Part shown: positions 34,311-45,690 of the stretch, piece after piece
How positions within the stretch are numbered: position 1 is the stretch's first letter
Layout: each line of letters opens with the position of its first letter
Assembly (NCBI GenBank): GCA_009363875.1
Contig: CM018695.1
Location: forward strand, 42,819,150-42,883,149
From: Mikania micrantha
Lineage: Eukaryota > Streptophyta > Magnoliopsida > Asterales > Asteraceae
DNA length: 64,000 nt
Reading direction: 5' to 3'
Position numbers and translations under genes: made by a program
The notes under the pieces: generated by a model
Told to the model about the DNA's origin: nothing
Seen by the model: the letters and a program-made list of their open reading frames with translations, nothing else
Database searches by the model: none

Positions 34311-35353
34311 GAGCAGCCCTTGTTCTTCGAGTTCTTGGCTACCATGAGGTGTGCAACAAGTTCCGCACTTATTCTAAGTGTGTCCCATGGTGATTCGCTA
34401 AGGTTTTGAAGGGTAAATGCCGGTTTCTAAGTGGGGTTCGAACTAGGGTTTTCAAAACCCTAAAACTGAACAAAGAATCGATTTTTACCTCATATTTGTT
34501 GGATCCTAGCCCAGATCCTTTGTACTTTCGTGATCTACAAATGATAGTGGTTGTTTTGACACCAAAAACACTCAATTTCGTTAAGATTTGAGAGAGTTAT
34601 GGCTATGGTTTCTAGAGAGAGAAATTAGAGAGAGATGGACGAAAATGGTGATGAGGGCTGGTAGGTGGTGGTTGTTGTGGCTTTGAATGCCACATTAAAT
34701 GGGTTAGAAATACCTGGGTTCGTTCGGATTCGTTCGGTTTTGCTCGGTTTCGCGTAAAACGTCGTTTTCATTCCATTTTCGTAATGAAACGTCTCGGTTA
34801 CAAAACAAGAATTTGGAAAATTATTTTAGGTGGTAATTCCTAGTAAATTAACTAAATATCTTCCATTTATTTAAATTTTCTGAAAATATTTAATTTACTG
34901 TTTAAAATCGAATCGTCACCCGTACGAACACGACGATAACTATACTTTTCAATATGGTTTTCTAATTATCGGATATCATTCAGAACGTTAAAATTTCAGA
35001 TGTATTCCTACAGATCGTCACCTATACGAATAATCTGTTGGTTTAGCATTCACGTAACGACATCCGTTGTTGTTTTTTTCTGTAAAGCCTCACATACGTT
35101 TATACATAATAAAATCCTAACAAATAATCACATGATGGTTCTATATCGCCAAATAATTATCTGACTGATGAACCATGTTTCTGAGCTTTGTTTCTCTGAA
35201 ATGATTCTGAATTTGTTTTTTGATAACATGAAATGATAATGATACATGATATGAATATGTCAAGCAATGAAATATGTATAGTTTGTACCTGATTACTGTT
35301 CATGTTACTGTTGAGATCACTATTCCGGTATTGGTTCCGGCACTGATGTTACA

Positions 35354-36788
35354 ATAAGCCGATTGGATTAAAATGGGTCTACAAGCTAAAAAAAGACGCC
35401 AAAGGGAAAACTCTGAAGTATAAAGCGAGACTCGTCGCCAAAGGCTATGTGCAGCAACACGGAATAGATTTTGACGAAGTGTTTACCCCGGTGGAAAGAA
35501 TGGAGACGATTCGAATAATTTTGGCTATGGCAGCAAGCAATAGATGGAAGATACACCACCTTGACGAAAAATCGGCCTTTCTAAATGGGGTGTTGAAAGA
35601 AGAGGTGTATGTGACCCAACCTGATGGTTTTGTCAAGAAAGGAGATGAAAACAAAGTGTATCGAATGACCAAAGCTCTGTATGGCCTACGGCAAGCTCCT
35701 AGGGCTTATAACCACAAGCTGGATACAACTCTAAAAGGCCTTGGGTACAACAGATGCAGTCAAGAACAGGCGGTATACGTAAAGAATAAGGCAAGGACAC
35801 CACAATAATAGGTGTATACGTGGATGATTTGTTAGTAACTGGTTCATGTTCAAAGGCAGTGAATGTGTTCAAAGAGAAAATGAAGAATCAATTCGATATG
35901 ACAGATCTAGGTACGCTGAATTACTATCTGGGTATCGAAGTCAAACAATCCAAAGATGGGATAACATTGAAGCAAGAAGGCTATGTAAAGAAGATAGTGA
36001 AAGAAGCTGGAATGCTCGAATGTAACCCGTGCAAATGTCCGATGAATACAGGGACCAGATTGACAAAAGATGAGGCAAGGGTTGCGGTTAATGAAACTGG
36101 ATACAAGAGACTGGTCGGATGTTTACGATACTTGGTACATACTAGACCGGATTTGAGCTACTTAGTGGGAATGGTGAGTCGATACATGCAGAACCCAAAA
36201 GAAAGTCATATGGCAGCTGTAAAGCAAATCTTGCGGTACATAACTGGAACACTGAGCTTCGGGTTATGGTATAAAGTTGGAGAAGATGGAGTACTCATGG
36301 GGTACAGTAATAGTAGCCATAACGTGGACAAAGATGATGGACGAAGTACCACGGGACATGTGTTTTATTATGGAAGTGCCCCTATGACATGGAGTTCGCA
36401 AAAACAACAAATCATGGCCTTATCATCGTGCGAAGCTGAGTTTATGGCGGCCACGGCTGCTGCTTGCCAAGCTTTGTGGCTTCGGGGTTTACTTGGGGAG
36501 CTCACAGGAAAGAAAATGGAGAAGGTGATGATACGGTTGGATAACTAGTCGGCTATGGCATTAACAAAGAATCCAGTGTTCCATGGTCCAAGCAAGCACA
36601 TCGACACAAGGTATCATTTCATTCGTGAATGTATTGAGAAAGGTCAAGTATCAATCAAGTATGTTCGTGGGGAGTTACAAAAGGCTGATGTATTGACGAA
36701 GGCTCTTGCTCGGGTTAAGTTCATGGAGATGAGGATGCTGTTGGGTATGGAAGATATTGATAATCCCATTCGGAAATTAGAGGGGTGA
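35354..36788 (+). pseudogene. Copia RT and RNase H of the split element
   Basis: The frame resumes at PIGLKWVYKLKKDAKGK and runs through RT (LVAKGYVQQHGIDFDEVF, DEKSAFLNG, YGLRQAPRAY). A frameshift lies near 35790, just before VYVDDLLVTGS. RNase H shows MGYSNSSHN where family members have an Asp (GYSDSSHN); this Asp-to-Asn change would remove a metal-binding residue. A TAG at 36546-36548 replaces a sense codon after RLDN. The frame ends in KLEG and TGA at 36786, two bases before the 3' LTR. Confidence 0.9.
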
Positions 36789-36789
36789 T

Positions 36790-37071
36790 TGTTGGATAAT
36801 TACCGAATCATTCGTAAATACAAGTCGGTATTTTTGGATTATAATGAATTATATTTGACTTTTAAATTTTAATTTAGATAAGTCTTGTTCTAGATTAAAA
36901 GATAGAGTCGAGTATATAGGCTAATAAGTTTCTTGTTTATCAAGTAAAGATTGCCTATAAATGCATCTACCGGATTGTGGTACGAGCATGGTTTTGAGAA
37001 TCTGTTTTTGAGTTATTTTTCAGATTAATTGAAAGAGTTATTTTCAATTACAAAGTGTGTTTAAACCTTGA
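36790..37071 (+). repeat. 3' LTR of the split Copia element
   Basis: This is the 282-base partner of 19403-19683. The next five bases are ACATT, matching the left flank. Confidence 0.85.
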
Positions 37072-38087
37072 ACATTTTTGTTATTCCATCACTCCCAACA
37101 CATATTAACAATAACCCCGGCCTAAAAACATTTTGTATGTATATGATCATAAAAAATATACTTTTGACTTTTCTGAACATGTAGATTTTTTAAGTTACAA
37201 TTTGCAAAACCGATACTTGTGAAAAATGGAAATGTATAAAAAGGCATACAATGACTATTGATGCATGGATATCAATCATAACCAATTTCATATATATCAT
37301 GTATTAGGGGATTGGTTAAGAAGTACATTATTAAGGGTTTGATCATACATTTCAAAATTTTAAACAACGTATGAACTGTAAAAATGTAAGAAAATTATTT
37401 AGTAGAAACTCACATATCAATTTTTATTTTTCAAACCCCGATCATCCACACAATTAATAACCTTGGTATCTAACGGCCTTAAAACATTACACTTACTATG
37501 CATAAACTTTAGTTTGGTAAAATTAAAGCACAACATACTAATCATCTTGATAAATGATTGAATAAATATCTCTTGTGTAATTTATAACCATAGTAATTAG
37601 ATACAAACGATGAACACATCAACATAGTAATCATAAATCAAACGATCTAATAGGAACCCAAAAATGTAAAAATAGAGAGATCGAAGAGAAACATGAAGAA
37701 AATAGAATAGATAAACACAAACAAAAAGTGGTAATCTGACCTTGAGCAACCATTTTGATCGAATTAGGGTTCTAAAGTAATAAACCCTAATATCTCAAAT
37801 CAATTTAATTGTGGAGATGGTGAGCAATTTCTGCATTTAAATAATGCTTTATTCATAAAAGTCAACATTCAATAATCACTTAAATATCGAAATCAAAATA
37901 TTCCTGTAAAAGATTTGAATTTAATGCTAGAATCATTCACAAAATCGTTGGCCATAAATCACGGCCAAAGAAGGAATCGTGGATTGATTTAGAAAAATAG
38001 TGATTTGGGCGGGAGTTGAAATGATTTTTTGAGATAAAGTCAGTGAAGGCCACGTGTAACAACAACTATTCTTTTATTAGAATAGGA

Positions 38088-38962
38088 TTTTGCAATTAAA
38101 GGAATTTGAACTTACGTCGTCACCCTCACTCAAATGGATATTTTTAAGCTAATAAAGAAGAAATTCAAAAAAAGAATGGTAAATATCTAATTAATAAGTG
38201 TTTCTTCTAAGCTCTTGATCTACCTCACAAGTTCATGAATGAAATTAGTTGGTTTCTTACTCAAAAACTAAAATTGAATGATTATAGATGTTAGTAACCA
38301 TGAAATTGTGCTTATGGTGTGATTAGATAATCAAATTACCGGTTATTATGAACCTTGTGTTGAAACTCTTGGGTATGGGATATGGGTAACTTATAGAGTT
38401 ACGTAAAATCCATACAAGAATGTTTGAAAACTAGTGAATATGGTTTATGTAGTTGATCTGTATGAAATTGTGCATAACTTGACTAAACCTTTGTAAAGTT
38501 CATATGTTTTGATGATTTAAGAATCACAATTGGGATTAATTAAAGTCTAAACATTAAAAAGTATTAGTTGATTTGGTTATGCACATAAAGTGTTTATATA
38601 AATGCTTAAATGAAAAGTTAAATCAAGTGCGGATTGGATCTAAAAATGTTTACTGCACTGTTTTTGAAAAATCATATAAAATCATAAAAAAATCTAGAGA
38701 AAGCATACTTTATATGGATGTAATGCTCTTCAAGTCTACTACGTTTATACTGGAACATTAGAAGCTGATTCGGACTGTAATTAAGTCAAAATAGTCGATT
38801 TTTGTATTAAGATCGAAAGTTCAGCATGTTGATTAAAAATATTTTAGTTGTTTTATTGATTTAGGGAAATCATATAAAATCAACCGTACCTCCAGTTGAG
38901 GTGTAGTATATATGGTTGGAAAGGTATTTGAGTCAACTACATTTTATATTAACATGTGGAAC
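38088..38962. other. AT-rich spacer between Helitron and solo LTR
   Basis: I see no gene, RNA or element end in this stretch. Confidence 0.5.
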
Positions 38963-39690
38963 CAATTTGTCACACCCAGGCCGACAGTGGAATACGTCGT
39001 GATGCGAGTTTGATTGTCCAAAAGCTCATTGTGCTATGTTAAGATTTCAATATTTAAAACATCCTTATTAAATTATTCAAACAAAACATTCGATAACGTA
39101 CAAGAGTTCAAAACAAATTACAAAAGAAATACTAAACAATGTTTTCATTAACTGGGTCCTCTAAACCTAAGATTTGTCTTCGTCATAGTCTTCACCTTAA
39201 CATGTTACATATTTACATAAAAGGTCGTCTATTTGCATAGTTGGTGAGCAATTCAAAAACAGTTTAATATAATACGTATAAAAATATGAAAAACTAATAA
39301 ACTAAATAGAACTAGATCTAAAGGCATATGTAATTTCATGTATCAAGTATAAGCACAAACCAAGACTCCAACCAAATGATGTTACAAAACTTAAATGTAG
39401 ACTTGCTAGGTCTTTGGCTTAAGTACTATAAATCATATGTTTATGTTTGTGTACATTTCACCTTTTTCTACACAATACAAAAGTCATTACGAAGAATGTA
39501 ACCACATTCTTAGGCTACTATGCACATGTATATGTTTGATGTATGAAACGACTTCTATCTTAAATCCCAAATAGCAATTAAACACATAGTTTCACATAAC
39601 ACTTAAATCAAGTCCAATTGGTCTGTAAGTTTGCATCATGTATATGTTTTGGCTCTATGAATAAACATACTTTTGTAGATTGACATATGT

Positions 39691-40324
39691 TGTAGGACCT
39701 CGTAGGAGCTCGGAAACAATCCGGTTCCAAGGAAAATCTGCTTGACAGCCTCTGGAATAGTGCGGAATCCTATTCCAGAGTTTTCCAATTGAAATCAACA
39801 GCAACCGTGGTGAATCGAGTGAGAAGAATCAACGTGCGAGTGAGAATCGATCACCAAGGGTTGAGAATCGAAGTTGGATAGCAAGAATCGCTCAAAACTT
39901 CAAAGGTTTGACACTGGAGTGCACTGGGAAGAATGAGGGCTTGGAAAAGTTTTGTTTGAAATGATTTGAATTTGTATTTATTGGCTGTAGTCATTCGGCC
40001 GAATGAGTGGCTGAAGCAGCTCATTCGGCGAATGACTATGTCGAATGGACAAGTCAGTCGAATGAGTCATTCGGCGAATGGCTCATTCGCTAAATATAGT
40101 CATTCTCTATTCTCATTCGGCGAAAGACTTCATTAGTTAGAGTCATTCGCCCGAATGAGTAACACTCATACTCAAACATTAATTAACCAAATCAAACACA
40201 AATATAATCAAACTTAAACATTAATAACAATGACAATATATAAAGACAACTTCCATTAATATAACTTTAATCTTTACATGATGATTAAAACAAAAGTGAA
40301 CTAGGGACATTAAGTGCATCAACA
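39691..40324 (-). repeat. Sirevirus 3' LTR
   Basis: It starts tgtaggacctcgtaggag and ends gtgcatcaaca. It is 634 bases and differs from the other LTR by a deletion of about 21 bases there and a few substitutions. The TATA box of the other LTR is changed here (aataaatac on the minus strand). It contains the 16 bp perfect palindrome TCATTCGGCCGAATGA at 39991-40006 and several ATTCGGCGAAT variants. Confidence 0.93.
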
Positions 40325-40337
40325 AACTCCCCCTTGG
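40325..40337 (-). other. Polypurine tract of the Sirevirus
   Basis: The plus strand reads aactcccccttgg; the minus strand gives AAGGGGGAGTT directly before the 3' LTR, the usual plus-strand primer. Confidence 0.85.
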
Positions 40338-40344
40338 ACCTAGT

Positions 40345-43300
40345 TCAGCTCTTGGAAGTGTCTTTCTTGAAATACTTTTCAGAAATGGCTTTCCAGTTAG
40401 CTCCAGCATGAACCTTTAAGCATATGCAGATTCTGATCACTCTCATGAATTGAAGTGCCTGTTCTATGTCATGTACATCAAAGAAAATCTGATGACGATA
40501 AAGTGCTAGGACATCTTTGTGGGACAAGTTAGTGAACCACATCGGTTCAAAAATCCTTACTGCCTCCCACTTCTTATCCTTGCACAAAACAATCACTGCC
40601 TCTCCAGTCCGTCCATCATAATACCACCATCGGAAGCCTTCCAAAATGTCTTGACGCATCTTTCGTAAAGGAATCTTCTTCAAGACTTTAGGAGGAAGCC
40701 ACTTCAGGATAACTTTATGCTTCCGGGTGTCTCCATCAATCTATGGCAAATAATACCATTCAGGCTGTTGGGGCTGAAAGTTCACCCATCTCTTTCTGTA
40801 TTCGTACTGGATTTGACGAGAGAACCAGGCAGACATTCCTGAATCTTCACTATACAACATCTTCAGACGTGCTAATTGATTGAATTCAAAGACTGGCAAC
40901 GTCTTAAAATCGTGAGGATGTTTGAAGTAATCAATTCCTCTCTCTCTCTTCACCGCATATCACCCTAGATCATGAAAATATGCCCAACTCAAGATTTGAC
41001 CTCTAGCCTTGTAGCCTTTGGTCCTGTAGACTTTCTTGTGTGTGGCTGGCATCTTCATCGTGCTTTCCCTCTTCAGGGCCTCCCAGTAGGCCATCCATTC
41101 CTCTTTTCTTCTTTTCTGATCATCAGCTTCGGCTTTGCTAACCTCAACTTGTTCTTCTAAGTATCAAATCAGCAGATCTTCAGTTGCTTGATCAAACTGA
41201 TAAGTAAATGTTGGTAGCTCTTCCTCAGCTGATGTGTACTTGGGATATTCTTCATCTGTAATGTCTTCAAGAATAACCTCATCTATATCATCAAAGGCCT
41301 CTGGGGTTGGCTCATCAGTAACGGGAACAGAGGTATCTTCAGTGATAACCTCATCAGGATTTAACCTGAATAACTCAGCAATTTGCTCCTTTGTTAAACA
41401 ATGAATAATCTCTCCCTCCTCCTTGTCGTAGCTAACTGAGTGTTGTATAATGCCTTGAGCGTCAAGAATCATAGTGAGAGTCTCGTCAATTTGACGTCTC
41501 AAAGTCTACTTTTTCCTCCTCAGACTCTTCTTCTTCTTCACCTTCTTCTGTTTCTTCCTTGTCTGATTCATCGGAATGAGCAACAGTGCCTTCTATCCTG
41601 GGAGTGCTGTCCTTGAGAGTATCAAGTTGAACAGCTAATCTGGCATTTTCAGTCTCAAGGGACAGGATTCGATCACTGAAATCAGTGACAGTTAATGCCA
41701 ACTAATGATGCTCATCAATATATTTTAGCAACTGCTCCTCTTGCTGAGCAGAACGTGCCCGTAGATCAGCTCTCTGATCGGCAGCTTGAAGAAGCAAGGT
41801 ATCCTGCTCCTCCACTCGTTGTGTAAGCTGAGCAATGATCAGTTCCTGCTCCTTGTTCTTCTTTTCCTGTTCAAGGCTCCTCTCCATCAATCTAAGTACC
41901 ATACTGTTCAGTATGCTTAGCTGATCAACAACTGTAACAGTAGGTATGAAAGTGTCAGCCCGTGAGATGGAGGGACCAGCAGAGGCAGCAATAAAAATAG
42001 GAGCCTGGGTCATAGAGGTGGTCAGAGGGGCAGTGGTAGCATGAACATGAATGGCCCTTGACCTTGTCAGTGAAGAAACTGCAGTTGATGCCACGGATAT
42101 AACAGTAGATGTGGCAGCAACTGACAGTTCTTACCTCCTCTGAAATGAGAATCTTGATCTCTTCCTCTTTCCAGCAAGAGATGAAGTAGATTGAGTAGCA
42201 GCAACAGAAATAGCTGCAGTGACAGAAGCAGAGGACCGAGGAGGTGGAGAAATGTCAAACTCTGGAATAAATGAAGGATCAGTGATCTCCTCCATCTCTG
42301 CTTAACTCCTCTTTCTCTTTCTTTTTATTAGCCTGCCACTAACCCAGACACTCTCAAACTCCTCATCTGGTGTATCTTCTGAATCAGAACTACCAGCCTC
42401 ATCAGCACCAGCTTCACCTTCATCTTCACTTGAGTCCTCTGATTCATCTTCATCTGCTGCAGATGTAGTGACTGTAGTATCAAGAGGAGTAGTCACTGTG
42501 GAGGTAGTAATGGTCATGAAATCCAGCTCCATCAGTGAGTCAATGTCAACATCTTCATCAGCAGCCAAGGAGATGCTAACTCCAGCATCTGTACCAACAT
42601 CAGCACTAACACCAACAGTGCTCACCATAACTGAACTAACACCAGCATCACCAATACCACTTCCACCTTCACCTGCACCACCTCCACCTTCACCACCATG
42701 ATCATCACCACTATCATCTGGCACAACAATATCTTCTTCATCCGAATCAGAATCATCATGTCTCCATCTTCGACCAACAGGAGCTATGTAATCTGGCCTA
42801 GAAAGATGACCAAATAAAGATCGAGTTGCCGGCTTCCTTTCCTTGCCTCTGTATGACATCACTCTGTTTAGAGTAATGTCATTCATGTGCTCCAACCTGA
42901 GGATGTCTGCATTAATCTTTGGAAAATTCGGCAATTGTGCATCAATCAACTGCTGCAAGAAACGAGGATACATCAAGAACTTCTTATCCCCTTTCAGAGT
43001 CACATTCTCCTTCATATGTGAGAAGACCATTTCTGAGAAGTTGAATGGCAGGTTCAACACTAGTGCAACAAAGGCACACTGAATGGTCTCTCTCATGTCA
43101 TCGAATCCTCCTCTCCTTGACCCAAGGCAATGTATAAGTACATGTGCTAAGTACTTAAACTGAGGAGACATGTATGCTTTGTTCAAGATCCTAGCTCCAA
43201 GATCTCCCTCATATTTGCACCTCATAAAGCAGCCTCGAACCAAGTAACAATCCAGAAGATACGGCTGATCAGGAGCATCTTGAAAACCACAAACTCTTCA

Positions 43301-43562
43301 GATGTGTTCAGCAGAAATGACCACGTCCTGTCCTAGAACTTTGCCTCGAATGACTGTAGGCTTAGCTTCACAGTCAATATCAGCAGATGCCCAAAAATCT
43401 TGCTGATGTGAAATATATGGCACATGCAAAGTAGAGATGGCCGTAAAGATCCTCGAACGCCTGAGAAATGTGATAATCTCAGTATAATGTTTGGCGTTCG
43501 GAGTGGTGAGATCCAAATGTGCGCAAATGTTGTTCTTTGTTACTGATTTTTATCCAGCCATA
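40345..43562 (-). pseudogene. Sirevirus extra ORF (env-position ORF), with internal stops
   Basis: The frame begins at ATG 43562 (MAG then a stop) and continues through 43298-43516, 42302-43243, 41702-42094, 41486-41701, 41164-41502, 40741-40953 and 40345-40683, separated by single stops and a few frameshifts. The N-terminal half has a globular domain (YISHQQDFWASADI; FKYLAHVLIHCLGSRRGGFD; KKFLMYPRFLQQLI) found in the post-pol ORFs of many Asteraceae Copia elements. It is followed by an acidic, Ser/Thr-rich region, a coiled coil (about 41750-41900), more acidic sequence and a C-terminal domain (RWWYYDGRTGEAVIV). I see no signal peptide or clear transmembrane segment, so the 'envelope' label for this position is not supported. 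Function unknown. Confidence 0.8.
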
Positions 43563-45690
43563 CTGAAAATCAGAGAAATATACATGTCAGAACAGTTCAG
43601 TTTCTCAATAGAATCAAATCAGAACAGTTAACAGATAGATCAATTTGGCCGAATGTAATTGATTTGGCCGAATGACCATAGGTCGAATGAGCTATTGACC
43701 GAATGAGTCATTCTGTCGAATGAGTCATCCTGTCTAATGAGCTTCATTCACCGAATGAGCTATGCTTCGAATGAAGGCATTCGCCGAATGAGTTTCATTC
43801 GCCGAATGATCTTCATTCGCCGAATGAGTCATTCGCTGAATGGCGTCATTCGGCTGTCTTTTGAAATTCACACTTCAGTTTTCAAAAACTCAAATCAGTC
43901 CATAAAAATTATATATCCATGTTCAGAATCGACCGACTAACAACTTTAAAACATGTCTCATGTGATTTCAAGTCCAATTTGACCATCTATTGTACATGCG
44001 ATTTCAAAAACCCTAGAAATCCAAAGTATGAACTGTTTTTAGAGATTTATCGGTCAAAAGTCGATGATAATTGATCCAAGTATACCTGAGATGATCAGAA
44101 ACAGGATTATCAGTGGCTGAGTCAGTAACAACGACGAAAAATAAGTGAGTTGATGAGAGAGAGTGATTCGGGCGAATGTCGCACACACAATATCGGCCGA
44201 ATGAAAAAATGGAGAATGAGGGTAGTTCGGCCGATTGAATGCTTATATAGGGTTACTCATTCGCTGAACGAGACCTGCGAATGAGCTGTTTCGCCCTAAA
44301 GTCATTCGCCGAATGAGGCTTATTCTGTCATGAGTCATTCGCCAAATGAAAATGACGAATAAGTCATTCGACACAAGTCATTCGCCGAATGTGAATGGAG
44401 AAAGAGTCACTTGATCAAAGGTCATTCGCCAAATGACTCTTTCTCCAAATAAGGTCATTCGGACGAATGAGCCATTCTCCATGCAAAACACAACAATTTC
44501 AAGATTTGACAATTTCAATTATAAAACCCAATGCCCTTTATGAAGATTAGTCTGGTTGGTTCAGGATTCAGATGAGACAGACATCTGATCCTACAAATGA
44601 TCATCTAAACTGAAGTTGAACATGTAAAATCTTTTTGTAATTTTCTGAAACAAAATACGACTATACAATTAGCAACTAAATATAAAGAAACACCTGTTTT
44701 TGTGAGAAGTCTACTGAGAAACTAACTCATACACCTAATCACATCAAATTAGCTTCACTGAATGTTCCACTTCAAACACACTTGTCCTATAATCATGATT
44801 ACTGATATATTTGTCCAATCTTAAGCCTGACTTTACATAACTTCTAAACAAGATTTATGATCACTTATTTTTCTAATTGTGTTACCCATTTCATTTAACC
44901 ATTTAAAGATCAAAATCAGTTTATAACTCATTTCAGCATATCTTAATACCAGTCATCATAAATTCTATAAGATTCCATTTTTTATTATCTTTTTGTATTT
45001 TTCTTGTTCTATCCAAATGGACAGCTTCAGCTAGGTTCGTCCCAGCAATGTGGCACGTGTATGGAATCGAACTTATTTTGTTTAAGTATTTCTCAAGCTT
45101 AATACCAGCTTGCTTTAATTTTTCTTCAAGCTTAATACCAGCTTGTTTTTGTTTCTCTTCAAGCTTAATACCAGCTTGTTCATCTTTTTCTTCAAGCTTA
45201 ATACCAGCTTGTTTATGTTTGAAACCTCATTTGATTCCATGATGACTGGTGTATGCTTGATTTAAGTCAAAAACTATTTCTCACTTAACTGGTTTTCTAA
45301 AACATATCCCACCAATCAAACTTTCAAAGTCATCACAAATTGTCTATTCATTTTGTAAAATAGGCCTATCAGTACATCACATTATAATTCTCATGTGTTT
45401 TCAACTTTCACATTTACTTTGGCTTCTATGACATGATAGATTAATGAATTACTTTCTTAAAGAAGACTTTCTCATTTTTCATAATTTTTTAATGTTTTTG
45501 GTTTTTCAAATTTTTAATGTTTTTGGTTTTTCAAATTTTTAATGTTTTTGGTTTTTCAAATTGCATACTTTTTCTCCCCCTAAAAACCTAAAACAGAAAA
45601 TCTTTTTGTGTTTTTGATGAAGAAAAGAAACTAAAAAAAACTTAAATGAAAGAAATAGACAAAACAAAAACTACCTAAGCAAGGCGATGA
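43563..45690 (-). other. Sirevirus non-coding spacer rich in repeats
   Basis: This 2.1 kb gap separates pol from the extra ORF. It contains two clusters of ATTCGCCGAAT-type palindromes (43640-43860 and 44170-44480), a fourfold repeat at about 45090-45225, and a threefold tttttaatgtttttggtttt repeat at 45486-45560. No reading frame in it looks real. Confidence 0.8.
45090..45225 (-). repeat. Fourfold short repeat in the Sirevirus spacer
   Basis: The phrase caagcttaataccagcttg, itself nearly palindromic at its ends, occurs four times at about 36-base spacing with T-rich linkers. Confidence 0.9.

Larger units (their letters stand above)
20714..35353 (+). mobile_element. Truncated Gypsy-type LTR nested in the Copia element
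   Basis: The two flanks of the Tekay-like element (20714-22137 and 32858-35353) together form about 3.9 kb of non-coding sequence. The right end is gatgttaca, directly followed by the host RT frame (ataagccgattgg). A 3' end in gttaca and a length near 3.9 kb resemble the LTRs of the neighbouring chromovirus families. No TG start or matching duplication is visible on the left, and host sequence is missing there, so the left end appears deleted. A solo or truncated LTR is my best reading; it is an inference. Confidence 0.45.
19403..37071 (+). mobile_element. Copia retrotransposon split by nested insertions
   Basis: The LTRs are at 19403-19683 and 36790-37071, with target duplication ACATT at 19398-19402 and 37072-37076. 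The internal region is in two pieces: gag to early integrase (19753-20710) and RT to RNase H (35354-36788). The proteins read like the abundant TNT1-94-like family of plants. The middle of integrase and the RT start are missing, so a deletion accompanied or followed the nested insertion. The LTR ends in GA rather than CA if the ACATT duplication is taken at face value. Confidence 0.85.
18071..38087 (-). mobile_element. Helitron, minus orientation, carrying the nested retroelements
   Basis: On the minus strand the 5' end is TCCTATTCTAATAAAAG at 38087, preceded by A. The 3' end is CTAG at 18074-18071, followed by T, with a perfect 8 bp stem hairpin (ACCCGTGT, loop, ACACGGGT at 18082-18100) eight bases before it. 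Removing the Copia insertion and one target duplication copy leaves about 2.3 kb (18071-19402 and 37077-38087), with no Rep/helicase reading frame. It is thus a non-autonomous Helitron. The termini are far apart because of the nested insertion, so pairing rests on matching signatures and on continuity across the Copia TSD. Confidence 0.65.

Noticed and set aside
33833..34393. 186-codon plus-strand frame and 122-codon minus-strand frame
   Set aside because: The region is a GC-rich repeat of GGCCGA words, which suppresses stops in several frames; no protein motif is present.
36790..37074. Copia 3' LTR ending in the canonical CA at 37074
   Set aside because: With that end the next bases (ttttt) do not match the left flank, whereas ending at 37071 gives a perfect ACATT duplication on both sides.
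43640..44480. CRISPR-like array
   Set aside because: The repeated ATTCGCCGAATGA words are short, irregularly spaced and inside a plant retrotransposon; there are no uniform repeats and spacers.
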